From contig NZ_MSJP01000101.1 in assembly GCF_014596525.1 (NCBI RefSeq), positions 1 to 64,000 on the forward strand: a DNA stretch of 64,000 nucleotides. The letters run 5' to 3'. Below are positions 1 through 9,898 of the stretch, in pieces (position 1 is the first letter of the stretch; every line of letters begins with the position of its first letter). The DNA comes from Streptomyces sp. CBMA291 (GTDB taxonomy: Bacteria > Actinomycetota > Actinomycetes > Streptomycetales > Streptomycetaceae). A program made the position numbers and the translations under genes. A model generated the notes under the pieces. That model was given only the letters and a program-made list of their open reading frames with translations. It did no database searches and was not told where the DNA came from.

Positions 1-12
1 CCGGGCGGCGGG

Positions 13-534
13 TCAGCCGCCGCGCGGGCCGGGGAAGGCCGTCGGGCGGGGCTCCTCGCGCAGGGCGGAGCTTCCCGAGGTGGGCTGCGGGGGCATCGAA
101 CGGGCGGCGGGCACCGACGGCACCGGGCGGGGTGCTCCCGGCTCCACGGCGGGCTGCTCCTGCTCGACGGGCACGCCCGGCTGGGGCGCGCGCCGGGAGC
201 CGTAGCGGCGGTGGACGGCCTGCTTGGTGACGCCGAGCGCGGAGCCCACGGCGTCCCAGGAGAATCCGAGCGAACGGTCGAAGTCGACCGCTGCGGTCAC
301 CAGGGTCTCGACACTGTCCCGCAGCTCCTGGGCGAGACGTACGGTCGGGGCGGGCGCGCGCCCGTAGACGACGAAGCCCGTCGAGGGGCCGGAGCGGCGA
401 GGACGGTAGACATTGCCCAGCTGGGCCGTGAGCGTGCGCAGTGCGTCCACCTGTCGCCGGACCCGCTCGATGTCCCGCACCAACAGGTGCAGGCTCGCCC
501 GAGCCTGGGCGTCGTGGGTTGCGTGGTCGGCCAT
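13..534 (-). CDS. Small helix-turn-helix protein
   Basis: Predicted 173-residue cytoplasmic protein. The N-terminal half (residues 15-85) is helical and rich in Arg, Leu and Val. A helix-turn-helix follows at about residues 92-112 ([20 protein letters not shown]), which looks like the sigma-region-4/Lrp type of HTH found in many short actinobacterial proteins. The last 60 residues are a Pro/Ala/Glu-rich disordered tail. I chose the ATG at 534 because AGAGG lies about 7 nt upstream; a longer reading to 606 adds an Arg/Pro-rich stretch with no RBS. It is divergent from fmt across 288 bp. Function is unknown; DNA binding is inferred from the HTH only. Confidence 0.75.
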   Translation of the reverse strand: MADHATHDAQARASLHLLVRDIERVRRQVDALRTLTAQLGNVYRPRRSGPSTGFVVYGRAPAPTVRLAQELRDSVETLVTAAVDFDRSLGFSWDAVGSALGVTKQAVHRRYGSRRAPQPGVPVEQEQPAVEPGAPRPVPSVPAARSMPPQPTSGSSALREEPRPTAFPGPRGG

Positions 535-769
535 GTGAAAGCCTCTCGAACCGGCGTATGGAATGGGGAAGGGTCGCAGGGGGGTTCGGCGACCCGATTC
601 GGTCAATCTCTCTTGACCAACGCGCCACCGGGAGTTGGGTCACGGTGCGGGGGCGTATCCGCATATGCGCGGGGCGCTCGTCCACCCGTACGCCCCCTCC
701 CTCGGCGCTGTCCGGGCAGAGGCTCCGGGGGCCCCGCTCCCTGGCCGGGCCCGATCGCCGGAACGGATC

Positions 770-775
770 TAGACT
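770..775 (+). promoter_or_regulatory. Candidate -10 element for fmt
   Basis: TAGACT lies 47 nt upstream of the fmt start codon and matches the TANNNT pattern of HrdB-type promoters. No convincing -35 is visible. The rest of the divergent gap (535-822) holds no other feature I can support. Confidence 0.35.
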
Positions 776-822
776 GGTGCGCTTCCCGCACAGCTCTTCG
801 GACAGACAGGCAGTCGCCACCC

Positions 823-1755
823 ATGAAGCTCGTCTTCGCAGGCACCCCCGAGGTCGCCGTACCCGCCCTGGACGCCCTGCTCGCCTCCGGCCGGCACGAG
901 GTCGCCGCCGTGGTCACCCGGCCGGACGCCCCCGCGGGGCGCGGCCGGCGGCTCGTCGCCAGTCCGGTGGCGCAGCGGGCGGAGGAGGCGGGGATCGAGA
1001 TCCTGCGCCCCGCGAAGCCCCGGGACGAGGACTTCCTCGCCCGGCTGCGGGAGATCGCGCCGGACTGCTGCCCGGTCGTCGCCTACGGCGCGCTGCTGCC
1101 GAAGGTCGCCCTCGACATCCCGGTCCACGGCTGGGTCAATCTGCACTTCTCGCTGCTGCCCGCCTGGCGCGGGGCCGCGCCGGTGCAGCACTCCCTGATG
1201 GCGGGCGACGAGGTGACGGGCGCCTCCACCTTCCTGATCGAGGAGGGCCTCGACTCGGGTCCGGTCTTCGGCGTGGTCACCGAGGACGTCCGGCCGACGG
1301 ACACCAGCGGCGATCTCCTCACCCGGCTCGCCTTCGCGGGCGCGGGGCTGCTCTCGGCGACCATGGACGGCATCGAGGACGGTTCCCTGAAGGCCGTGCC
1401 GCAGCCCGCCGAGGGCATCACCCTCGCCCCGAAGATCCAGGTGGAGGACGCCAGGGTCGACTTCGCCGCCCCCGCCCTCCGGGTGGACCGGGTCGTCCGC
1501 GGCTGCACCCCGGCCCCCGGCGCCTGGACGCTCTTCCGCGGCGAGCGCCTGAAGCTGGTCCAGGTCGCCCCGCTGCCCGACCGCACCGACCTGGCCCCGG
1601 GCGAGCTGTCGGTGGCCAAGAACAACGTGTACGCGGGCACCGGCTCGTACGCCGTCGAACTCCTCTGGGTCCAGCCCCAGGGCAAGAAGCCGATGAAGGC
1701 CGCGGACTGGGCCCGGGGCGTCCGGATCGCGGCGGGGGAGCGGCTGGGGGAGTAG
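823..1755 (+). CDS. fmt: Methionyl-tRNA formyltransferase
   Basis: A 310-residue enzyme that transfers the formyl group of 10-formyl-tetrahydrofolate to Met-tRNAfMet for translation initiation. The N-terminal Rossmann domain opens with [20 protein letters not shown]. The catalytic triad of the family is intact and falls at the same numbering as in E. coli: Asn106 and His108 in WVNLH, and Asp144 in GLDSG. The [13 protein letters not shown] loop follows the catalytic His. The C-terminal OB-like tRNA-binding domain starts near residue 205. Length is normal. It is followed in the same direction by rsmB after 250 bp, a very common actinobacterial neighbourhood. Confidence 0.97.
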   Translation: MKLVFAGTPEVAVPALDALLASGRHEVAAVVTRPDAPAGRGRRLVASPVAQRAEEAGIEILRPAKPRDEDFLARLREIAPDCCPVVAYGALLPKVALDIPVHGWVNLHFSLLPAWRGAAPVQHSLMAGDEVTGASTFLIEEGLDSGPVFGVVTEDVRPTDTSGDLLTRLAFAGAGLLSATMDGIEDGSLKAVPQPAEGITLAPKIQVEDARVDFAAPALRVDRVVRGCTPAPGAWTLFRGERLKLVQVAPLPDRTDLAPGELSVAKNNVYAGTGSYAVELLWVQPQGKKPMKAADWARGVRIAAGERLGE

Positions 1756-1765
1756 TTCCGTCGGG

Positions 1766-1955
1766 AGGTGCGGTGAGGTGCGGTGCGGTGTGGTGTGGTG
1801 CCGGGGCGGATCGGGAGAGGTGCCGGGGCGGACCGGGAACGGTGACGGGGCGGCCACCCCCAGCCCCTCGGCCCCAGCCGCCGAGGCCCCCGCCCCACTC
1901 GCGCCCCGCCCGCCCCCACTCCTCCCCGGCCCCCCACCCCGCCCGCCTCCGCGCG
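1766..1955. repeat. G-rich then C-rich low-complexity spacer
   Basis: The gap between fmt and rsmB begins with repeated GGTGN pentamers (about 1766-1800, then G-rich to 1850). It then turns abruptly into a C-rich stretch with almost no G runs (about 1855-1955). The two halves could pair over a long distance or form G-quadruplex/i-motif structures. There is no coding signal. Confidence 0.5.
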
Positions 1956-2005
1956 GACGTAGGCTTGGGGCGTTCGGCCTCTTCATTTCTTCACCCGGAG
2001 CACCT

Positions 2006-3418
2006 TTGAGCGAGCAGGCACGTCGCCGTCCCCCCAAGCCCTACCGGCGGCCCAAGAAGGACCCCGTCCGGATGCTCGCCTTCGAGGCGCTGAGGGCGGT
2101 GGACGAGCGGGACGCCTACGCGAACCTGGTGCTGCCGCCGCTGCTGCGGAAGGCCCGTGAAGGCGGGGAGTTCGACGGCCGGGACGCGGCCCTCGCGACC
2201 GAGCTGGTCTACGGGACGCTGCGCCGCCAGGGCACGTACGACGCGATCATCGCCGCCTGCATCGACCGGCCGCTGCGCGAGGTCGACCCGCCCGTGCTCG
2301 ACGTGCTCGCGCTCGGCGCGCACCAGCTCCTCGGCACCCGCATCCCCACCCACGCCGCCGTCTCCGCCAGCGTGGAGCTGGCCCGGGTGGTGCTCGGCGA
2401 CGGGCGGGCCAAGTTCGTGAACGCCGTCCTGCGGAAGATCTCGCAGCAGGACCTCGACGCCTGGGTGGCGCAGGTCGCCCCGCCGTACGACGCGGACCCC
2501 GAGGACCACCTGGCCGTCGTCCACTCGCACCCCCGCTGGGTCGTCTCGGCGCTCTGGGACTCCCTCGGCGGTGGCCGCGCGGGCATCGAGGACCTCCTGG
2601 AGGCGGACAACGAGCGCCCCGAGGTCACCCTCGTCGCCCGGCCGGGCCGCTCCACCACCGAGGAGCTGGCCGAGGCCACCGAGACCCTGCCGGGCCGCTG
2701 GTCGCCGTACGCCGTCCGGATGGCGGAGGGCGGCGAGCCCGGCGCCATCGAGGCGGTCAAGGAAGGCCGCGCGGGCGTCCAGGACGAGGGCAGTCAGCTC
2801 GTCGCCCTCGCCCTGGCCAACGCGCCGCTCGACGGCGCCGACGGCCGCTGGCTCGACGGCTGCGCGGGCCCCGGCGGCAAGGCGGCGCTGCTCGCCGCCC
2901 TCGCCGCCGAGCGGGGCGCGGCCCTCCTCGCCTCGGAGAAGCAGCCGCACCGGGCCCGTCTGGTGGAGCGCGCGCTGGCCGGGAACCCGGGCCCGTACCA
3001 GGTCATCACCGCCGACGGCACCCGTCCGCCGTGGCGCCCCGGCTCCTTCGACCGGGTCCTGATGGACGTGCCGTGCTCCGGGCTCGGCGCCCTGCGCCGC
3101 CGTCCCGAGGCCCGCTGGCGCCGCCGCCCCGAGGACCTGGACGGTTTCGCCCCGCTCCAGCGCGCCCTGCTGACGGAGGCGCTGAGCGCGGTGCGGGTCG
3201 GCGGTGTCGTCGGATACGCGACCTGCTCGCCGCATCTGGCGGAGACCCGGGTCGTGGTGGACGACGTGCTGAAGAGGACCGGTGGCGCCGAGCTGATCGA
3301 CGCCCGCCCGCTGCTGCCCGGCGTCCCGGCGCTCGGCGACGGTCCCGACGTCCAGCTCTGGCCGCATCTGCACGGCACGGACGCGATGTATCTGGCGCTG
3401 ATCCGCCGGACCGCGTGA
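2006..3418 (+). CDS. rsmB: 16S rRNA m5C967 methyltransferase RsmB
   Basis: A 470-residue SAM-dependent RNA cytosine-C5 methyltransferase of the Sun/Fmu/NOL1 family. A NusB-like RNA-binding domain occupies about residues 15-150. The catalytic domain shows the SAM-binding motif DGCAGPGGKAALLAALA, motif IV MDVPCSGLGALRRRPEARW with the Pro-Cys pair, and motif VI GYATCSPHLAET with the catalytic TCS cysteine. I start it at TTG 2006 because CCGGAG lies 5 nt upstream and the protein then begins SEQARRRPPKPYRR, typical of actinobacterial RsmB. Reading further upstream only adds the low-complexity spacer. An early Arg/Lys/Pro-rich tail precedes the NusB domain. Confidence 0.93.
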   Translation: MSEQARRRPPKPYRRPKKDPVRMLAFEALRAVDERDAYANLVLPPLLRKAREGGEFDGRDAALATELVYGTLRRQGTYDAIIAACIDRPLREVDPPVLDVLALGAHQLLGTRIPTHAAVSASVELARVVLGDGRAKFVNAVLRKISQQDLDAWVAQVAPPYDADPEDHLAVVHSHPRWVVSALWDSLGGGRAGIEDLLEADNERPEVTLVARPGRSTTEELAEATETLPGRWSPYAVRMAEGGEPGAIEAVKEGRAGVQDEGSQLVALALANAPLDGADGRWLDGCAGPGGKAALLAALAAERGAALLASEKQPHRARLVERALAGNPGPYQVITADGTRPPWRPGSFDRVLMDVPCSGLGALRRRPEARWRRRPEDLDGFAPLQRALLTEALSAVRVGGVVGYATCSPHLAETRVVVDDVLKRTGGAELIDARPLLPGVPALGDGPDVQLWPHLHGTDAMYLALIRRTA

Positions 3419-3552
3419 CGAGGGAGTGAGGTGCGGCGGGGCGGTGGATCACGTCTCGCCGCCCCACCGGGGCTCCGAGCCGACCGCCCGTCGCCTCCCG
3501 GTCTGTTATCTCCCGGTCTGTGCGGGTCGCGGTCTCGTCGGTTCGTACTGAA

Positions 3553-3568
3553 ATTGGTCTGGACCGGT
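3553..3568. promoter_or_regulatory. DasR (dre)-like site upstream of rpe
   Basis: ATTGGTCTGGACCGGT matches 13 of 16 positions of the dre consensus ACTGGTCTAGACCAGT bound by the GlcNAc-responsive regulator DasR. It ends 53 nt before the rpe ATG. This is pattern matching only; DasR control of this gene is not established here. Confidence 0.35.
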
Positions 3569-3581
3569 TTCGAAACCGGTC
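3562..3581. promoter_or_regulatory. Perfect 20-bp palindrome upstream of rpe
   Basis: GACCGGTTTCGAAACCGGTC is a perfect gapless palindrome that overlaps the dre-like site and ends 40 nt before the rpe start codon. It is well placed to be an operator. The cognate regulator is unknown. Confidence 0.5.
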
Positions 3582-3621
3582 AGCGGCAAAGAAGTACCCA
3601 AGAACGTGGGAGGCTTGGCAC

Positions 3622-4305
3622 ATGGCGCAGATCAACCCCAGCATCCTGTCCGCGGACTTCGCTCGGCTCGCCGAAGAGGCGAAGGCCGTCGACGGTGCCG
3701 ACTGGCTGCACGTCGACGTGATGGACAACCACTTCGTGCCCAATCTGACGCTGGGCGTGCCGATCGTGGAGTCCCTCGCCCGCGCGACCGACACCCCTCT
3801 CGACTGCCATCTGATGATCGAGGACCCCGACCGCTGGGCGCCCCGGTACGTCGAGGCGGGCGCCGGTTCGGTGACCTTCCACGTCGAGGCGGCGGCCGCG
3901 CCCATCCGGCTGGCCCGGGAGATCAGGGCCAAGGGGGCGAGGGCCTCGATGGCCCTCAAGCCGGCCACGCCCATCGAGCCCTTCGAGGACCTGCTCCCCG
4001 AACTCGACATGCTGCTGATCATGACCGTCGAGCCCGGCTTCGGCGGCCAGGCCTTCCTCGACGTCATGCTGCCCAAGATCCGTCGCACCCGTGAGCTGAT
4101 CTCCAAGCACGGTCTGGAACTCTGGCTCCAGGTCGACGGCGGGGTCTCCGAGTCCACGATCGAGCGATGCGCCGAGGCGGGCGCCGACGTCTTCGTCGCG
4201 GGCTCCGCCGTCTACGGCGCGGCCGACCCGGCCGCCGCCGTCGCCTCGCTGCGGGACCGCGCCCGGACCGCGACCGCCTCGGCCGCGTGGGCGTGTGGCC
4301 ACTGA
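3622..4305 (+). CDS. rpe: Ribulose-phosphate 3-epimerase
   Basis: A 227-residue TIM-barrel enzyme that interconverts ribulose 5-phosphate and xylulose 5-phosphate in the pentose phosphate and ribose-supply pathways. It begins [16 protein letters not shown], the invariant first strand of the family. [16 protein letters not shown] carries the catalytic Asp and metal ligands, HLMIEDP follows, and QVDGGVS carries the second catalytic Asp. The ATG at 3622 is preceded by GGGAGG about 8 nt upstream; the longer reading from 3520 lacks family similarity. Length is normal. The upstream 200 bp holds a 20-bp palindrome and a dre-like motif. Confidence 0.97.
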   Translation: MAQINPSILSADFARLAEEAKAVDGADWLHVDVMDNHFVPNLTLGVPIVESLARATDTPLDCHLMIEDPDRWAPRYVEAGAGSVTFHVEAAAAPIRLAREIRAKGARASMALKPATPIEPFEDLLPELDMLLIMTVEPGFGGQAFLDVMLPKIRRTRELISKHGLELWLQVDGGVSESTIERCAEAGADVFVAGSAVYGAADPAAAVASLRDRARTATASAAWACGH

Positions 4306-4406
4306 GCCTCCAGGGGATGAACGCGGTCCGTCGGGCCGCCGACAGGACTGATCAAGGCCCGCCGGATCTGACAGGATGGACGGCGAGTCCAGAGTGTGAA
4401 TCACAT

Positions 4407-4444
4407 CGGTACGTGAGCATCGCTATGTGAACAGCGGTACGTGA
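4407..4444. promoter_or_regulatory. Direct repeats before SorC-type regulator
   Basis: CGGTACGTGA occurs at 4407-4416 and again at 4435-4444, 28 bp apart, among several further GTGAA/GTGAG words. The cluster sits immediately upstream of the regulator gene and is a plausible autoregulatory operator array. Confidence 0.4.
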
Positions 4445-4467
4445 ACAGCAGCAGTGAGGAGATCGCG

Positions 4468-5493
4468 GTGGCGGGTATGTCGGCGGGACGGTCAGCCCTG
4501 CGGATGGGCCCCGCGGAGCTGGTGCAGGCGGCGGCCATGGCCCGCCGTTTCTACCTGGAGGGCAAGTCCAAGATCCAGATCGCCGAGGAGTTCGGCGTGA
4601 GCCGCTTCAAGGTGGCCCGGGTCCTGGAGACGGCCCTGGAGCGCGATCTCGTACGCATCGAGATCCGGGTGCCGGCCGAGTTGGACGCCGAGCGTTCCGA
4701 CGCGCTCCGTGCCCGCTACGGGCTCCGGCACGCGGTGGTCGTCGAATCCCCGGCCGAAGGCGAGGACGAGTCGCCCGACCCGGAGAACCTGGGCGAGGTG
4801 GCGGCCGACCTGCTCGGCGAGCTGGTCACCGAGGGCGACGTCCTGGGCCTGGCCTGGGGCCGCTCCACCATCCACATGGCGGCGGCCCTCGACCGGCTGC
4901 CCCCGTGCACGGTGGTCCAGCTCACCGGGGTGTACGACGCGGGCACCGCCGAGCGCGGCTCGGTCGAGGCGGTGCGCCGCGCCGCCCAGGTCTCCGGCGG
5001 CGAGGCCCACCCCATCTACGCGCCCATGCTGCTCCCGGACCCGGCGACGGCGGCGGCGCTGCGCAGCCAGACCGGCATCGCGCGCGCCTTCGACCACTTC
5101 GACAAGGTGACCGTCGCCTGCGTCTCCATCGGCTCCTGGGAGCCGGGCATCTCCACCGTCCACGACATGCTCACGGACGAGGAGCGCGCCCACTACGCCT
5201 CGCTGGGCGTCGCCGCCGAGATGTCCGCGCACCTCTTCGACTCCGAGGGACGCCGGGTCGGCCGTGACCTGGGCGAGCGCTGCATCACCGTCGAGGCGGA
5301 ACGGCTGCGCCGCATCCCCGAGGTCGTCGCCATCGCGGGCGGCCAGCGCAAGGCGGCGGCGATCGGGGCGGTCCTGCGCTCCGGGCTCGTCACCAGCCTG
5401 GTGACCGACCGCGCCGCTGCGGACTACCTCCTCACCGAGTCGAGGCCGGGGGTCCACCCCGCGCTCGACCGGTCGGACCCGGACTGCGACTGA
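4468..5493 (+). CDS. SorC/DeoR-type sugar-binding transcriptional regulator
   Basis: A 341-residue regulator. An N-terminal HTH at about residues 15-60 contains RRFYLEGKSKIQIAEEFGVS and RFKVARVLETALERDLVRIEI, typical of the SorC family. The C-terminal putative sugar-phosphate-binding domain follows (LGLAWGRSTIHMAAAL, VQLTGVYDA, AIAGGQRKAAAIGAVLRSG). Members of this family sense phosphorylated sugars as tetramers. I chose GTG 4468 because GAGGAG lies 6 nt upstream; GTG 4441 and ATG 4477 are alternatives. Its position after rpe suggests pentose or sugar-phosphate sensing, but no ligand can be named. Confidence 0.85.
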   Translation: MAGMSAGRSALRMGPAELVQAAAMARRFYLEGKSKIQIAEEFGVSRFKVARVLETALERDLVRIEIRVPAELDAERSDALRARYGLRHAVVVESPAEGEDESPDPENLGEVAADLLGELVTEGDVLGLAWGRSTIHMAAALDRLPPCTVVQLTGVYDAGTAERGSVEAVRRAAQVSGGEAHPIYAPMLLPDPATAAALRSQTGIARAFDHFDKVTVACVSIGSWEPGISTVHDMLTDEERAHYASLGVAAEMSAHLFDSEGRRVGRDLGERCITVEAERLRRIPEVVAIAGGQRKAAAIGAVLRSGLVTSLVTDRAAADYLLTESRPGVHPALDRSDPDCD

Positions 5494-5621
5494 CCCCCCG
5501 TCACCGTCCCGCCCCGCGCGAGGCGGTGGCGGCGGAGTGCGGGGACCCCGGCCGGGTCCCGCCCCGCCGAGGTGTGACGGTGACATGACGGCCCCGGAGG
5601 GCCGGAGCAGTTCTGTGACGA

Positions 5622-5635
5622 TATGTTCGGAACAT
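5622..5635. promoter_or_regulatory. -10 element and palindrome over RNase start
   Basis: TATGTT at 5622-5627 lies 6 nt before the ATG of the RNase gene, a spacing expected for a leaderless transcript. The 13-bp palindrome ATGTTC-G-GAACAT (5623-5635) covers both the -10 and the start codon, so a protein bound there would block transcription directly. Confidence 0.45.
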
Positions 5636-6125
5636 GTTGCTCCGGCCCTTCCGCGTGATCCTCGCGCTCGTCCTCTGTGTCTTCCTGGCGGCCTGCTCCG
5701 CCGCCACGGGCGGCGCGGACACCCCGTCCCGCACCCCTTCGAAGGCGGCGGCCACCACCGCGCCGCACGGCTCCCCGGCGCCCGCCACCGCCCCCACCCG
5801 CACCTCCGCACCCGCCGCGGCGCCCACCGGCACCACCGGTCTCGACGCGGTCCGCCTCGCCGACCTGCCGCCCGAGGCGCGCAAGACCCTCGCCCTCATC
5901 GCGACCGACGGGCCCTACCCGTACGCCAAGGACGGCACGGTCTTCTCGAACTTCGAGAAGGTCCTGCCGCGCAAGCCGCGCGGCTATTACCACGAGTACA
6001 CGGTGAAGACCCCCGGCTCGCGCGACCGGGGCGCACGCCGGATCGTCACCGGGCAGAGCGGCGAGATCTTCTGGACCGACGACCACTACAAGACCTTCCG
6101 GGAGGTGGTCGGCAATGGCCGCTGA
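5634..6125 (+). CDS. Secreted RNase Sa/T1-type guanyl ribonuclease (lipoprotein)
   Basis: A 163-residue precursor. The N-terminus has a signal peptide ending in the lipobox FLAAC (Cys21), then a 45-residue Ala/Pro/Thr linker, then a C-terminal microbial RNase domain (about 75-160). The domain aligns with Streptomyces RNase Sa, which cleaves RNA 3' of guanosine. The catalytic residues are all present: Glu121 in YYHEYTV, Arg132 and Arg136 in RDRGARRI, and His151 in TDDHYKTF. The disulphide cysteines of RNase Sa are absent. The lipobox implies anchoring outside the membrane. The barstar gene overlaps its last 11 nt, so toxin and inhibitor are probably co-translated. Confidence 0.9.
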   Translation: MLLRPFRVILALVLCVFLAACSAATGGADTPSRTPSKAAATTAPHGSPAPATAPTRTSAPAAAPTGTTGLDAVRLADLPPEARKTLALIATDGPYPYAKDGTVFSNFEKVLPRKPRGYYHEYTVKTPGSRDRGARRIVTGQSGEIFWTDDHYKTFREVVGNGR

Positions 6126-6435
6126 CCGCGACCTCGTCCTCGATCTGACCGGCGTCGCCGACAAGGACGCCTTCATGGACCGCTGCGTCGCGGTCCTCGC
6201 CCTGCCCTCCTGGTTCGGGCGCAACTGGGACGCCCTCGCCGAGAGCCTGGGCGATCTGCCGAAGCCGGTCCTGCTGATCGTGACCGGCTGGCACGCGTAC
6301 GCCAGGAGCCGTCCGGGCGAGTGGGAGACCGCCCAGGAGGTCTTCGCCACGGCGGTCGACGAGAACCCCACCCGTCTCGCCGTCCTCCTCTCCCTGGGGG
6401 AGTCTTCGGAGGATCCTCTGAAGCGCCTGTCGTGA
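6115..6435 (+). CDS. Barstar-family RNase inhibitor
   Basis: A 106-residue cytoplasmic protein of the barstar family, which plugs the active site of barnase/RNase Sa-type enzymes. PSWFGRNWDALAESLGDLP matches the barstar inhibitory helix, and Asp39 falls at the position of the key barstar Asp39. Its ATG at 6115 lies inside the 3' end of the RNase gene (11-nt overlap in another frame), so translation is likely coupled. It should protect the cell from RNase that has not yet been exported. Confidence 0.9.
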   Translation: MAADRDLVLDLTGVADKDAFMDRCVAVLALPSWFGRNWDALAESLGDLPKPVLLIVTGWHAYARSRPGEWETAQEVFATAVDENPTRLAVLLSLGESSEDPLKRLS

Positions 6436-6446
6436 GGCTCGGATGA

Positions 6447-7994
<1,548 letters not shown>

Positions 7995-7996
7995 GC

Positions 7997-8054
7997 CGTC
8001 TCTTTCGAGATCTTGCCTGGCCTGCGGCCTGACCGGCACGATCCGAAAGAGACG
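7997..8054. terminator. Inverted repeat after guaB1
   Basis: CGTCTCTTTCG (7997-8007) and CGAAAGAGACG (8044-8054) are perfect 11-bp arms. They flank a 36-nt loop that starts 2 nt after the guaB1 stop. GATC next to each arm can extend the pairing. It probably contributes to 3' end formation or mRNA stability. Confidence 0.5.
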
Positions 8055-8071
8055 ACCCAGGCCGAGTACGG

Positions 8072-8108
8072 CGCGGGCCCCCGGGAGCGAATCCCCCGGG
8101 GGCCCGCG
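8072..8108. terminator. Strong terminator hairpin between convergent genes
   Basis: CGCGGGCCCCCGGG and CCCGGGGGCCCGCG form a perfect 14-bp stem around a 9-nt loop. It lies between guaB1 (+) and the SGNH gene (-), so it can serve both. It has no U tract, as is usual for Streptomyces. Confidence 0.75.
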
Positions 8109-8172
8109 TCCGTTCCCGGGGAGTGCGTACGGCCCCGGGGCGCAGTGCGTACGGCCCCCGGGGCGCCGTCGG

Positions 8173-9174
8173 TCAGCGCCCGCCCGGTGACGGCACGTGC
8201 GGACGCAGCGCCTCCGTCACCGCCGCCGCGATCCTCGCGTGCCCCCGGTCGTCCGGATGCAGCCCGTCCGCCAGGTGCTCCGGGGCGAGCAGCGGCCCGC
8301 CGGGCAGGACCAGGAGGTGCCCGTCCCCCTCGGCGGCCAGGTCCCGGCCCGCCCGCTCCATCGCCCCGCGCAGCTCCGCCAGGGTCGCGCCCAGGGCGTT
8401 GCGGCGCCGCTCGGCCGCCGGGCGCAGGACCGGCGAGACGACCAGGAGCGGGGTGTCCGGATGCCCCCGGCGGACCAGACCGACGAAGGCGCGGACGGTG
8501 GCGTACAGCCAGTCGGCCGTCGCGGGCACCCGGGACCAGCAGTTGGTGCCGAACGCCAGGGTGATCAGCTCGCCGGGGAGCCGGGCCAGCTGCTCGGCGA
8601 GTGCCAGTTCACCCCGCGCCCCGCCCGCGAAGCCGAGGTTGACCGTGTCCAGGCCGAGGTTCCGGCCGACCGTGGCGGGCCAGGAGAGGGCCGGGCGGGT
8701 CGACCACCAGCCCTCCGTGATCGAATCGCCGTGGACCAGCCAGCGCGGCCGGTCCGGGGCGGCGGACAGCTCCCCGCCGAGGGCCCGCAGGGCGAGCGGG
8801 ACGGGCGCCTGCCCCTCCGGAAGGTGCACGGTGAAGACACCGCCGCCCGGCGGCAGCGGCAGCGTGACGGTGCTCTCGGCCACGGGCGCGGCACAGGTCT
8901 CGCCGACGAACCGGGTGCCGTGCCAGAGGGCGAAGCAGTGCCGTAGCCCCGCCAGCGGATCGGTCCGCTCGGGGACGGCGGCCCGGTAGCGCAGCTGCAC
9001 CGCGCGCGTGCCGGGCCCGGCGGCGAACTCGATCCGCACCCCGATGGGCAGGGCGGCCCGCTCGGCGATGTCCCACGGCAGCCGCGCCAGATCCGCGGGG
9101 TCGGCCCGCACCGGCCGGTCGCCGTCGAGCCACGCCGTGCCGCGCAGGAAACGCACCGGGTCGAGCCAGTCCAC
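8173..9174 (-). CDS. SGNH/GDSL hydrolase with N-terminal beta-sandwich
   Basis: A 333-residue predicted esterase/lipase. Residues 1-150 look like a carbohydrate-esterase-type beta-sandwich. The SGNH domain follows, with block I VHGDSITEGWW (nucleophile Ser), block II Gly in LGFAGGARGE, block III FGTNCWS (Asn) and block V DGLHPDDRGH (Asp and His). All four catalytic blocks are present. No signal peptide is seen, so it is probably cytoplasmic. I chose GTG 9174 because GGAGG lies 4 nt upstream; ATG 9225 and GTG 9189 are in-frame alternatives. The substrate is unknown; acetylated sugars or xylan fragments are a family possibility. Confidence 0.85.
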   Translation of the reverse strand: MDWLDPVRFLRGTAWLDGDRPVRADPADLARLPWDIAERAALPIGVRIEFAAGPGTRAVQLRYRAAVPERTDPLAGLRHCFALWHGTRFVGETCAAPVAESTVTLPLPPGGGVFTVHLPEGQAPVPLALRALGGELSAAPDRPRWLVHGDSITEGWWSTRPALSWPATVGRNLGLDTVNLGFAGGARGELALAEQLARLPGELITLAFGTNCWSRVPATADWLYATVRAFVGLVRRGHPDTPLLVVSPVLRPAAERRRNALGATLAELRGAMERAGRDLAAEGDGHLLVLPGGPLLAPEHLADGLHPDDRGHARIAAAVTEALRPHVPSPGGR

Positions 9175-9442
9175 GGGCCCTCCGATCACAGGAGGTCGGG
9201 GCCCGAAGCGTCGACCACGGGCCATACGGAGTCCCCACGCGCGCGTGCGCCGGTTCACACCCCGATGAGTCCATGGGGTCGGCGGGGCGCGAAGCATCCC
9301 CTTCCCCGGGGCCCGCCACGTCATGCCCGCGCACCGCCGTGGCCACCGTCGGGCTCGTGTTCTACTTCCTGTACGGCATGCGCCGCTCCCCGAACGGCCG
9401 CCCCGGCGCCGACAGCACCAGCAGAGATGTGATCCACCCGCA

Positions 9443-9898
9443 GTGCGACTCAACGACCTCGACGAACGCATCGTCCACGCCCTCGCGGAGGACGCCCGCC
9501 GCAGCTACGCCGACATCGGCTCGCTCGTCGGGCTCTCCGCACCCGCCGTGAAACGGCGCGTCGACCGGCTCAGGGCCGAGGGCGCCATCACCGGCTTCAC
9601 CGTACGGGTGGATCCGGCGGCGCTCGGCTGGGAGACCGAGGGCTTCGTCGAGATCTACTGCCGTCACAACACCTCGCCCGAGGTCATCCGGCGCGGCCTG
9701 GAACGCTATCCCGAGGTGGCCGCCGCGTCGACCGTCACCGGGGACGCGGACGCCGTCGTCCAGGTCTTCGCCTCCGACATGCGCCACTTCGAGCGGGTCC
9801 TGGAACGGATCGCGGGCGAGCCCTTCGTGGAGCGCACCAAGTCGGTCCTGGTGCTCTCGCCCCTGCTCCGCCGCTTCTCCTCGGGCTCGCCCGCGTAG
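9443..9898 (+). CDS. Lrp/AsnC-family transcriptional regulator
   Basis: A 151-residue regulator. It has an N-terminal HTH (LNDLDERIVHALAEDARRSY, then GLSAPAVKRRVDRLRAEGAI) and a C-terminal RAM ligand-binding domain (VFASDMRHFERVLERI). The start GTG 9443 fits family length; no good RBS is visible and the upstream in-frame sequence is Arg-rich and unlike the family. It is divergent from the SGNH gene and points at the amidase/amino-acid monooxygenase pair 364 bp downstream, which it is likely to control in response to an amino acid. Confidence 0.88.
   Translation: MRLNDLDERIVHALAEDARRSYADIGSLVGLSAPAVKRRVDRLRAEGAITGFTVRVDPAALGWETEGFVEIYCRHNTSPEVIRRGLERYPEVAAASTVTGDADAVVQVFASDMRHFERVLERIAGEPFVERTKSVLVLSPLLRRFSSGSPA

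Noticed and set aside
5623-5640. LexA (SOS) box over the RNase start
   Set aside because: The half-sites are in the order GTTC..GAAC, not GAAC-N4-GTTC.
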